Position numbers and translations under genes: made by a program
Shown: positions 12,601 through 22,799 of the stretch, piece after piece
Numbering within the stretch: the stretch's first letter is position 1
How the letters are laid out: each line of letters opens with the position of its first letter
Source of the DNA: Cryptomeria japonica
Taxonomy: Eukaryota; Streptophyta; Pinopsida; Cupressales; Cupressaceae
Assembly (NCBI RefSeq): GCF_030272615.1
Contig: NC_081414.1
Span: forward strand, 781,734,119-781,798,118
Length of the DNA: 64,000 nucleotides
Reading direction: 5' to 3'
Notes under the pieces: generated by a model
Database searches by the model: none
Told to the model about the DNA's origin: nothing
What the model saw: only the letters and a program-made list of their open reading frames with translations

Positions 12601-13810
12601 ATCAGCCTTTTTGAATGGATATTTGGAAGAAGAAGTATATGTGCAGCAAGCACCAGGATATGAGATAAAAGGATATGAAGGCAAGGTTTACAAGTTGAAG
12701 AAGGCACTCTATGGATTGAAGCAAGCACCAAGAGCTTGGTATAGCAGGATAGATTCATACATGTTGAAGAATGGATTCAATAGATGCACTAATGACCCCA
12801 CACTTTACATCAAGGTCAATGAACAAGGTCAGATTTTGATTGTTTGCTTGTATGTTGATGATTTGATCTTTACAGGCAATCTTTTTATTGACATGTTTAA
12901 ATTTGAAATGAAGAAAGAATTTGAGATGACAGACTTGGGTTTGATGAAATATTTTCTTGGTATTGAAGTCACTCAAAATGATAAGGGCATTTTCATTTGT
13001 CAAAGTAAATATGCAAAAGATGTTTTGAGAGGGTTCAGAATGATAAATTGTAGTCCAGTTTCTTCTCCTGTAGCAACAGGCATAAAACTTAGCAGAGAAG
13101 ATAATGAGATGGATTTTGACACAACTATATTCAGAAAATTGGTTGGCAGTTTGATGTATTTGACAGCAACTAGGCCAGATATAATGTATGGAGTCAGTCT
13201 AATTTCTAGATTTATGGACTCACCCAAAAATTCACATTGGCAAGCAGGAAAAAGAATATTGAGATATATTGCAGGAACCCTGGATTATGGAATATTGTAT
13301 TCCATCACAAATGATTTTCAATTGATTGGATATACTGAAAGTGATTTTGTAGGAAATATAGATGATCGAAAGAGTACATCTGGATATGCATTTCATCTTG
13401 GAACAGGTATTGTGGCATGGGCATCAAAGAAGCAGCCAATCGTGACAATTTCATCAGCAGAAGCGGAGTATGTGGCAGGTACATCAGCGGCATGTCAAGC
13501 AGTATGGATGCGAAGAATCTTGAAGGATCTAAAGCATGAGCAAAAGGAGCCTACTACAATCTATTGTGACAACAAGTCCACCATTGCACTATCAAAGAAT
13601 CATGTTTTTCACAAGAGGACAAAGCACATTGATACTAGGTATCACTTCATTCGAGAATTGATCAACAATGGAGAAATCATTCTACAACATTGTAGATCAA
13701 AGGAGCAACTCGCTGATATATTCACAAAAGCATTAGCACAAGATCAATTTGAATATTTAAGAGAAAATTTGAATATTGTAAATATTAATGTAATTAGTGG
13801 TAGAAATTAG
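9686..13810 (+). pseudogene. Copia-1 gag-pol polyprotein with a single internal stop
   Basis: One frame of 1374 codons before the final TAG is broken only by TAG at 12578-12580. It makes the capsid and the enzymes for retrotransposition. Gag occupies about residues 1-300 with a basic RG-rich stretch (near 215-265) and a CCHC knuckle CFYCKKYGHLANEC (about 278-291). The aspartic protease motif is LDSGCSNHMTG (Asp about 332). GAG-pre-integrase has HLRCGHLNFKGL. Integrase has DLCGPM, RSDRGGEY and NGVAERKNR, carrying the D, D and E. Reverse transcriptase includes VDYNETFAPVARL, MDVKSAFLNG and YVDDLIF. RNase H has SSAEAEYVAG, YCDNKSTIALSKN and ADIFTKAL. The stop replaces the codon between NNW and VYQMDVK within RT, a position that is Lys in the sibling Copia here, so AAG to TAG is likely. 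The start is the first ATG after the leader and matches the usual gag start. Confidence 0.95.
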
Positions 13811-13817
13811 GGGGGAG
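13806..13817 (+). promoter_or_regulatory. Copia-1 polypurine tract
   Basis: ATTAGGGGGGAG abuts the TGTTGG of the 3' LTR and overlaps the end of the pol stop codon region. It is the expected plus-strand primer site. Confidence 0.9.
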
Positions 13818-14108
13818 TGTTGGAAGACATTAATTTCTCCCACCGAAGAGAAGCTTCTTCCAACTGCACTATTTAATATGGAACTTTCCTGTAGTAATGT
13901 TGTTGACTTTATTACCGACTTGCCACCGACTCTTCACCGCCCATTGATTTTCACGTTGTTTACTGTTTTCTCATTCTAGATAATTCGAAAGACCTCTATT
14001 TAAGAGGCTCATGTAAATTGTTTCTAAAAAGGGCAATGAATTGTAATGTTCTGTGTGCTGTAGAAAATCTCTTGGCTTCTGTTTTTCTTCTGTCTCTGCC
14101 CACCTTCA
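13818..14108 (+). repeat. Copia-1 3' LTR
   Basis: The LTR is 291 bp, with four differences from the 5' LTR: A/C, C/T and A/G in the first 110 bp and T/C near the end. It is followed by the second CTATG target copy. Confidence 0.97.
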
Positions 14109-14113
14109 CTATG

Positions 14114-14255
14114 CATTCAAGAGGAGGAGAATCTGAGGCCAAGCATGACTGAAGTGGTAAAAATATTGGAAGGCACGATGGAGGCTTCTATGCCACAAAT
14201 TCCAAGGTCTTTACATGTCCTAGTACGTCAAGTAAACAAAGAAGGAATGGCTTAA
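14114..14255 (+). pseudogene. G-type lectin S-receptor-like kinase, displaced 3' end
   Basis: These 142 bp complete the kinase split by Copia-1. Taking the C at 14114 as the third base of the TG(8907-8908) codon restores the frame: a Cys codon, then IQEEENLRPSMTEVVKILEG, and a 26-residue tail ending at TAA (14253-14255). L-RPSM-EVV is kinase subdomain XI with its conserved Arg. No stop or shift is present within the segment. Separated from its promoter by 5.2 kb, it cannot be made as part of the receptor unless the element is removed from the transcript. Confidence 0.95.
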
Positions 14256-15235
14256 ATCACACATTCTAAGCTTATATTTCTGGAATTAAAAGTGTTAAAT
14301 ACTTAGAGTTGACTAACATGTTTTAGGTTTAATATGTTGCTTAGTGTATGTTGTCACACTAAGAATACACTTTTTAAGCTTAAAAGTGTTAAACGCAGTA
14401 TGTGTGGTTTAAGGTTGCGAGCAATAGCTGCAATCAACATGTTTCCTACCAAGTGGTATCATACATACAAAATAGTAGCCAGTTGTGAATGAGAATTTGA
14501 TAGATAGGGAGAGGATTCTCTACAATGTATAAATAATTGTGAGGGTATCTTTTTATATTTTAAAATATTGATAATATATTTTGATTTTTCTTTGAATATT
14601 AAAGTATCAATAAATATCTGAAAATATAAATGATGATTTATTCAACACATCATTTATATATTGAAATATGTACAGTTATTCATCATGTCATAAAAAATTA
14701 TAAACAATACTAGTCAAAATTTAGTTTCATATAAGAATAAATTGAATTTATTTTTTTATTTTTTATTATATTAGTAGGGAAAGGGCTTTGATTCGTCACA
14801 TAGGCAGTTCAACAAACATATCAGTAAATAGTAATCGGCATCAACATAGCCAGGAGCACAAAACCCCTAACCTTCTAAATAGTAGCCCAAAATACAGTAA
14901 AAAATATCTTAGCTAAATCAATAAGATACATATTTACTCCATAATCACATAACATAGCTGTCACTAAGACTAACAGAGACATGTTAACAACATCATTTTA
15001 ATTATTAATTAATCCATACCCATGAATTTTATCTATCACTAAGACTAAACCAATATAGATAGTCATAGTAGGTTCATACGCAATAACATTTAAACTAGTA
15101 TAGCAAAAAATCAAATCAAAACTATCCCTACATAAGAGAATCATTAAAAGGTACCAAGGACTATAAGTATTAGACAAAATATCAAAAATAAAGATCATAT
15201 CAAAAAAAATGGCACATATCTAAACAAACCAACAA
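14256..15235. other. Downstream flank of the kinase gene, very AT-rich
   Basis: The first few hundred bases presumably hold the kinase 3' untranslated region. From about 14500 to 14770 the DNA is extremely AT-rich. No gene or repeat boundary is recognised. Confidence 0.5.
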
Positions 15236-16035
15236 GAGCAACAAATACTAATTGTGACCACCAAGTAGGCCCCTATTCCTTGAAATATTCTCCAGACAGT
15301 CTTTTTAGTAATCTTGGTCTAGGTCCTAGTCTGAATTGTTCTCTATCTATTGTTGAACTTTCCCTTCTTGCTTCTTGATCCTTCTCCTCGACTTCTTTAG
15401 CCTAAAATAAAGCCTGTGGAAACCTTCCTCATAATGTCATTAGTAATAACGCAGAGTGCTAACCACCCTTCCCAAATGGGTCTTGCACTTTTAGAACTCT
15501 TCTACTCTTGAGTCAAGATCTTCTAGTCTAATATGCATATTGTTAATTTAAACCTTCAGGCTAGACACTCTTTCATTATCATCATCCTAAGAGAACTCTT
15601 GATTAGTGGCATCTATGTTTCCTTTAACCTCATCAAATTTTGGTGGAGACCTCAATCTCAAATCCATTAAATTCACCCCTTCCTCAAACTCATTGTTTAA
15701 AATAGCATACTCTTCATCTTCATCATTAGAGTTTTCACTAGAGATTTCATCCTTTGGGGCATACTCTTCATAAGTCATAGTGTCACTTATTTTCTCCTCT
15801 TTTTGTTTAGCTCTTCACTTAGAATCTTTTTCAATTACATGGGTTGATCAATGACCTTGAGGGATATTATCTTCTATCCCTTGCTCCTTCTTAACATCCT
15901 CATCTCTTCCTAACAGAGACTCTTCTAGGTCAATAGTAATGCTCCTTTTAGGTGTCTTATTATCAGTTTTTCTAACTTTGGAAGTTCCTTACTTTATGAT
16001 TAGGGATTTTCTTTTGTTACGTATGAATTTTAGCA
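15236..16035 (-). pseudogene. Unrecognised decayed reading frame, charged/coiled-coil type
   Basis: Minus-strand reading from about 16035 to 15236 keeps a protein-like composition over some 260 codons with several stops. It begins with a basic stretch (VRKTDNKTPKRS) and then an acidic one (TIDLEESLLGRDEDVKKEQG). An intact 63-codon portion (15587-15778) is rich in Asp/Glu, and a heptad-like segment with RVSSLKV and RLEDLDSRVEEF follows. I recognise no named family. Composition, strand-consistent framing and neighbours suggest a relic of a repeat-borne gene. A chance run of open codons is the alternative. Confidence 0.4.
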
Positions 16036-17800
16036 ATGCCACTTCTTTTGTTATATTTCTTTGTTTAATTTATTATTAATAATTATTACATACTAAAATA
16101 TTATGTAGCTTTCTCACTTTTAATATTTGATCTTATACAATCTTGTAACTCTTTTTGTCCAAAGACATGCAATATAATTGATATATATTATTTAAATATT
16201 TGATTATTTATAATACACACAACTATACAACTTAACATCATAAACCAAATGAAAAGGAAACATAATATACAACAACTAGTCTAAATATGCAAGACTATTA
16301 ATTTTTTCTCTTCCAAGTAATGCATTTTGTAGATTTCCACTACCAAATATTAAACAAGCTCACCATTTCTTGAATAAATTATATTAAAAAATTTCAAAAT
16401 GAACTTATTTACATTTAAATGTTAATATTAAAAGTTAGAGCCTCATGCATGCCCTCAAATTGGCAAATATATTATAACTTATAACATCATGAAATCATAA
16501 ATTTACTATGGTAGGTCTGGTAGTTCTAGTGTTCAATTTTAACACTCGTTATTATATTGGTACGAATGTATTTTACTACTTAATCATAATTTTGAATATC
16601 TTTGAGATCCCATAAAAATTAAATATCTAAATAATAGTAGACTATATAAATTTTAATTAGTTAGTTAATTTGTTTTCTTTTGTTTGAAAGAATTTTTGGT
16701 AATTTTAACTGTGCAATGTCAATGGCTTTAGTAGCAAAAAATTTCTCTCTTCTGAGTCTTATTTACACTATATTTTCTCTTTAAGGTACCCTCTTCTACA
16801 CTTATGGGCATTCTAAATTTTTAATGTAGAGAATCCTTTTACAATAATTTATGAGTTATTAATAGTTAAGATTATATATAGTACTACTTCAATGAAATAG
16901 AGATGCAACTTTGTACATTAGTGAGAACTATCCCAACATTTAGCAATAATTATATGATGTAGTTTCATTTATGTGAACCATATGGCTAAAAACTATGATT
17001 CTTAATGAGCTCCAAAACATAGGCATTAATAGTTTAATGGTATCTATTTACATTTATGCAAGGTCTAGTAGGAAAAAATAATTGCCTATGTCTCAAATAA
17101 TAACTAAGAATTAATTTTTGTGTAAGGTCATTGGATGTGTTATTGCTATGTAATAGAAGTTAATCCATAAGCCTTCATTATCGACAAGTCTTGTTCCACC
17201 CGATATCCTGATCCTCGATAGTTTTGTGTTGGTGGGACCCTCATAGATAACATATTGATCAGTTGCATATTAGGAGTTTTTCTGCACACAATTTATTTAT
17301 TTCATTGGTCTTGAAAGATGTGACTACCCAATGGTCTGATGGTAGCAGTTCCAAAGTTGGTGACTTGCATTGTGACATTCATCAAGTGCTTTTTCATACT
17401 GGACAATAAATAAGGTAATTAATAAAAGGCTTTGTTTCAAACCCCGAAGTAGTACAACAACCACTCAAACACAAGAATTAATCGCTCTATGTTTTCACGT
17501 GTCTTTCAAGCTTTCTCATTCCATTTACATTCGATAGTTCTGAAACATTGGGAGAGACACCCAGGAGAATACATAAAACTAGGTTAAAAAATAGAAGTTC
17601 TCTTTGTTTAAAATTATTGAAATTTATAGTGTTCTTGTTGATAGGATAAGGAAGGGTTCCTAATTTACCATTCATGTACTCCTGCTTTCCCTATTTCTCC
17701 ATCTTGTCCTATCCTAACTTGAGATTTCATCCTTTATTATAAACCCTAGCACTCCTACATTTAGCTTCAATGGTGCCCAAACCCTCTTAGCCTATAGAAA
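16036..17800. other. Unassigned AT-rich DNA
   Basis: No recognisable gene, RNA or element boundary. Short open frames here have no motifs. Confidence 0.5.
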
Positions 17801-17830
17801 ATAAATTGGACTACATTAAAGACTCATAAG

Positions 17831-20248
17831 TTGGCCCATTCACCATGCATGACATTCAGAAAAAGGATGCATAGTTCAGAAAGGTCTCCAATTTTACAAA
17901 AGGCCATTGATTCTGCTCTTTCTAAAGTTAGAGTCTACCCTTCCCCCATTGCATGCCCAGAATTAGTCCTCTCCTATGTGCAACATTACCACCTAGATTC
18001 CCAAGAAATTCAAGGTGCAAATAAAAGTTTGATAGCTTAAATAGACACAAGTAACATCTCTCTTGCATTGCACATCCCCGAGAGGGATGGTCAAATTAAT
18101 TTTTTTCTAGTCAAGATAGCAACATGTCAATAGCCAACTACATTAGTGCCTAAACAAAATTGCACAAAGCTGGCTGAAATTTCCTCGACCTTGTAAATCT
18201 AGATTATCTTCTCGGATAAAAACAAAACTCTTTATTGATGATATTACCAATATCATTTTTCTACTATGTCATGTGGTTGGTAGGACAAAAATGGAATTCG
18301 TTGAGGAGTGGATGTGTTGATTTGTTCTCACAATCTGTGATGATAAAAATTTGATTAACTAGGTGAGGTTAATATGTGACTCCCTTCATGAATAGCTCGT
18401 CAAGTTTAATGATAGGAAATATTTTCATTTATTCTTTGTTCTCTTGTATGCGATAGATACTAGTAGAAATTCTTGGCTAGGTTTGAGGCAAGTTGGCAAT
18501 CTTTCAAATGGTGTACCTCTTTACAATTGTTTCTCCTAGTTACATAAAGGAGAAGGTATGAGGAATTTCTCCTGCATCCAAGACATTATCCTGATGACAG
18601 TCATTAAAAATTTTGAGGGAAACTTGGAGAAAGGGATATTATAGAAAGTCATAGCTTTAATTTAGACTTATGATATTTTCTATATTCATTTTTGGACTTT
18701 CTCTTACTTGAGGGTCAAAGGTTACGAAAAGGTTCCGCTGAAAATACCTAGGTATGCCACTTATTACTTTGTGTTTTAAGAATTATTTCACTAGATGGCT
18801 TTTGTAAATATCAAATATGTTCAAATGAGGATAGAGGGATATTCTTTTCCCTTGAGATTGTCTTATTTTTCTTGTAAAAGTAATGAATTTGACAAGTTTT
18901 CTGATAAGCTCTAGCCAAGCTCAAACTTCCTTCTTTATCCATAAGGACCCATTTCGATAGCAAGGGTTATGTTAAAAAGATTTTTTATGGAGTATCCCAC
19001 TATCTCTACATGCCCAAGTTGGAGGACTTTTGGGAAGATTGCATTGATGAGATTGAAGTTTTTCAAGAGAGGCTTTATGTGGCTAACCCTTAGCCAAATG
19101 TTTAATTTCAATGTTATTTATGCTATTCTAGAAAATATTGTGGATGATGATTCAGACCTGGTAGAGAGTTCATACCAGAATGCCATATTACCTCCTTTTC
19201 AGTGGCGTGAAAAAGAAGAAGAAATGAGTGTTAAAGACAAAACATCACAAGTTCTAGATAGGTCACAAGCTTGGTTGGAGTATCAAGTTAGAAGTCATTC
19301 TGGTTCTTCATCACAACAAGGAACACCCAAGGATACTAGCATAGTTACTCAAACTTCTCAGAATGTGATGGGAAAATCAACACTAGAAACTAATATATCT
19401 TAGGTAGATTTGTCATCTAGTGGAGACAATGACCCACTTGAAAACAATTAGAAATTGAAATCTTCCTATCTATGAAGCAAGTTCCATAACACCACCTAAA
19501 AAGAAGAGGATGGCTCTAGCAATTAGTTCCAGTGAGGAAGAAACCTAGTTTCTTCCCCAACTGGGAGAGCAAATCTCAATAGTTTCTTCGATTGATGATG
19601 TATATCCCTTCACTCCTCCTTCTAATGTCCCCATGTTGACACCTATTGCTACCATCAATATTTTGTCTATTAAAAGACCAACAAACACTTCATCTACTCC
19701 ATGGCTTAAAAAGGTGATTGAGAATTAAAGGAAATGGTATTCACCAACCAGTGAAATTAGAGTTGATATAGTGACATGCTGGGTAGGAGAGATGCCAAAA
19801 CCTAAGAAAAGAAAAGGGGGTGGCTAGGATGATTGTGGACCCGTAAACAAAGTATCATGTCTTGGAAATTTCTGACCATAATATAGATAAGACTAAACAT
19901 GAAAACATTGAAGGGGAATTTAATATAAGTAGAATTGACATGGGGCCTGCAACAATAGATGGAGATATTTATCATGCTAAGATTTTTGATGTTGTTCTAT
20001 CCAGGAGAACTAAGGCTAGAGAAAGGAAGAATCAAGAGATTTCTCAATATGTAGATACTCTTCTTTCACTCGATTTTCTTGGTTAGCTGAGAACCTCTCC
20101 ACCAACTCATCCTCCTAGATATCCATCACTGAGCTCATCAATTCTAATAAGCTAGAGATAGTAAAGAAAACACAAGCTATAACTAGAGCAATTGATGGTT
20201 GGTCTAGTCAGATAATTCTGAAACATCTGGCATTCATTGTGAAGAACT
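17831..20248 (+). pseudogene. Large unrecognised decayed coding region, first part
   Basis: Plus-strand frames stay protein-like for about 2.4 kb with scattered stops and shifts. Recognisable stretches are ACPELVLSYVQHYHLDSQEI (17959-18018), a middle part with FVNIKYVQMRIEGYSFPLRL (about 18797), and an open 144-codon block (18969-19403) ending in a Ser/Gln-rich region. Beyond 19490 come two basic clusters, PPKKKRM (about 19491) and PKPKKRK (about 19795), each like a monopartite nuclear localisation signal. Another 74-codon open block follows (19862-20086) before a solo LTR interrupts at about 20249. The frame seems to resume after the LTR and end at 22031. I cannot name the family. It behaves like a repeat-borne gene in plants, and a degraded host gene is also possible. 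Confidence 0.5.
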
Positions 20249-21278
20249 TATTAGGCACTTAGAGGGGGGGCTGAATCAGTGATAGTAAGAACAATACAAA
20301 TCTTAATATCAATTTCACTAACTTTAAACTCAATAGACATACAAGAAATAATAACAAGTATGCAATCAAAACATAAAGTATAAACCACATCACAAAATAT
20401 TTTATACATGGAAAAACCAAATGGGAAAAACCACGGTGGGAGTTACTACCCATAAGATCCACTAATTGTAGTGTAGAGATCTTACCACTTAAGGTCTACA
20501 ACACCTGATTAGGGGCACATCCTATTAGGAGTATCTAATCCTAGCTAAGAGCATTACAAAAAGGTCTGTGAGGACCAGCCTTGTTAGGAGCTACCCAAGT
20601 AACTGGGATTTGAAAATACAAGCTAATGTGTCACCTAGTTAGAGGATTTAATGATGAAAACTGTTAGGATCTGACTGCACCATGTTAGGAGTGACCTTGT
20701 AAGAGGATTTTCTTGCTGCAACTGTTAGGAAGACAGCAAGTGCCAATGATCTCAATATAGCACCTTTTGTGTCTAATAAGATCTACTTCAGAACATTACA
20801 ACATCACAGAGCCTTCATCTCTAAACTCCTCCAATCTTCACACTATATGAAAAACATAATTCTATCATCATATATCACATTATCAAGCTCATTTATATAT
20901 CCTTTCATACCTCATCATAGAATTAAAATTATCATAAGGCCAAGTAGAACCTTATTACAATTTCCTAGGTTTAATGCATCTAGACAATCTTGCATTGTAC
21001 ACTTTAGTTATGTCGGCCACTGACATAATAAATCCAATTCTATGTTGTGTTACCAATTTGAGTAATTTTTCCAGTCCACTCACACTTTAGTCATCAACGT
21101 TGTTGTAACACTGCATCCCTTCATCAATCATTTTTTCCAGTTGAAGTCCTAGTTACCGGTTCAGTCTAGTTGGTTGAACTATAGGACTTAGATGACTTAA
21201 AGAAGCATAGTTGCCATCAATGACAACATACAAAATAGTCATCATACATAAATCTAATCTCTATGCACAATAGACATA
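20249..21278 (-). repeat. Solo LTR, minus orientation, inserted in the unrecognised relic
   Basis: TATTAGGCACTTAGAGGGGGGG followed by CTGAATCAGT matches the G-rich start shared by the other minus-strand LTRs here (24599, 30163, 58848, 61451). The interior also has the host-family phrase ACATGGAAAAACCAAATGGG followed by CACGGTGGGAG, and many TTAGGAG/TTAGAGGATTT words. The right end near GCACAATAGACATA aligns with the end of the 58.8-60.3 kb LTR. No internal region or second LTR accompanies it. No target duplication was found, so the exact limits, especially the right one, are uncertain. Confidence 0.65.
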
Positions 21279-22031
21279 TATTGGTTGTCCAAATGATCAA
21301 ATGCCACACATTGAGCACAATTTGAGGAATTATGACACCCTTAATCTAATGATAAGTATCCTGTCGAATCCAGCTACTAAGAGTAAAGAAAGAGACAGGT
21401 AGATTGGTTGCTTCGTTATTGGAGATGTAGGATGTTACTAAATTACCCCAAAACATTTTAATTATGGAGCATATCATTGAAAATCATGATGTTAGAATGG
21501 AAACACCATGTTACAAATAAGCTCCAGTCGCACCTCACTACTTTAGTACTTTAGAATATAAACCTTTGACGAGACATGAAAAGCTCCTTTGATAAAATTG
21601 GTATCAATGTACTTAGTGATGATGAGAAGCAATTATTAAAATGAGAAATGGTGAGAAGAGATTTTCACCAAAAAGTAGAAGAGAGCCTCTCTGTAGGTAA
21701 CGCGGGATCTAAGCCTTTAGAATGCCTGAAGGATGTGATAATAGTATTAAAAATTTTCAATGAATAAGTCCAAGATGTTCCTGGTAAGATCGCTGGAGCA
21801 AGTTAAAATATTGTCAAGCGGAGAGTCAAGGTTGAAGCCATGGCTGAACCTATGACATAAAACATATCGCTGATCCTTTCCAATTTTAGGGCCTATAAGA
21901 AAAGCCTGAATCAATAGGTGGCACGACAACAATAGGGCAATGTAATAGACACAAGGGTGGAAACTCAAGAAGTAGTAGATGATGATGCAAAGATGGAAGA
22001 TGAAGAAATGGATGGGGGCACAACTATTTGA
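21279..22031 (+). pseudogene. Large unrecognised decayed coding region, C-terminal part
   Basis: After the solo LTR the plus strand again reads as protein: KIGINVLSDDEKQLLK (about 21594), DFHQKVEESLSVGNAGSKPL (about 21661-21720), CLKDVIIVLKIFNE, and a strongly acidic tail, VVDDDAKMEDEEMDGG, before TGA at 22029-22031. Stops occur but the composition is coherent. Position and strand suggest that it continues the 17.8-20.2 kb relic. If so, the parent protein would exceed 1000 residues, with basic clusters in the middle and an acidic C-terminus. The link across the LTR is inference. Confidence 0.42.
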
Positions 22032-22799
22032 TTATCTTCTTTCTAGTTAATAGTTTTATTTTTATCGGGCTCTCAAATTATTGGTGCTAGTGGACCGTTT
22101 ATTTGGTGGCTATGTTTAAGACTTTCTTGACATGGTTGTCTGCAAGAAGCTGTTATTTAGATTAATTAAGTTGAACTATTTAATGATGGTATGAACCATA
22201 GTTAAGGGTTCTGATGGAGTTCTGAAGGCGTGACTTGTAGTTAGCAGTGATTTTGCATATTTTGTGAAAAACGTAATGGAATTTTGTTTGGAAGAGGCTA
22301 CCTTGTTTCAGTTGGAATTATAATTTCTGTTTGATGTTATCATCAATGATTATATCTGAATGGTTCATTGAATTGTTTTAAATTAGTTCTTTATCCATAC
22401 TTTTTATTGTATGGGAGAATTATTTTTATACATTATTGTGAATCTGTATCGGATATTACACATATTACTGTTACTATTTTTTTATATGGTGACCATTCAC
22501 TAGTTGAAATCTATGTATTAGTACCAGTGAATGATTCTAATTTGAAGTAATGGTGATTCATCTTTATACTTTGTTATAGAGGTCATAAGTGATTAGTTTT
22601 GTCCTATCTTTTTTTTATTTTGTAGAGCTCATCTTTCCTACTTTCTGGTTAAAATGACACCCCATAAAACCACAAAATTTACATCATAAGAGGGAGCTAT
22701 ACCTCTAAGATTTAGAGGATAGTTGCAAAACAAAACACAACTTCTCCAACTATTGTTAATAGTTTGTTCCCTAGTCCGGGGCTAGGAGTCATATTGTCA
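22032..22799. other. Non-coding flank of the relic
   Basis: T-rich sequence after the acidic-tail stop, possibly the 3' untranslated part of the same unit. No motif is recognised. Confidence 0.45.

Larger units (their letters stand above)
8909..14108 (+). mobile_element. Copia-1: complete young Ty1/Copia retrotransposon inserted in the kinase gene
   Basis: The element is 5200 bp, bounded by 291-bp LTRs that start TGTTGG and end TTCA. The target duplication CTATG is exact (8904-8908 and 14109-14113). In order it contains: 5' LTR, a Met-tRNA primer-binding site, a 472-bp leader, one gag-pol frame, a polypurine tract and 3' LTR. The two LTRs differ by four substitutions and no indels (about 1.4%), so insertion is recent compared with the other elements here. 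Domain order PR-IN-RT-RNase H identifies the Copia superfamily. Removing element plus one CTATG joins the kinase frame exactly, which confirms the boundaries. Confidence 0.98.

Noticed and set aside
17320-17400. Possible tRNA-like segment (GGTCTGATGGTAGCAG)
   Set aside because: No acceptor stem pairing, no convincing T-loop and no anticodon arm could be laid out.
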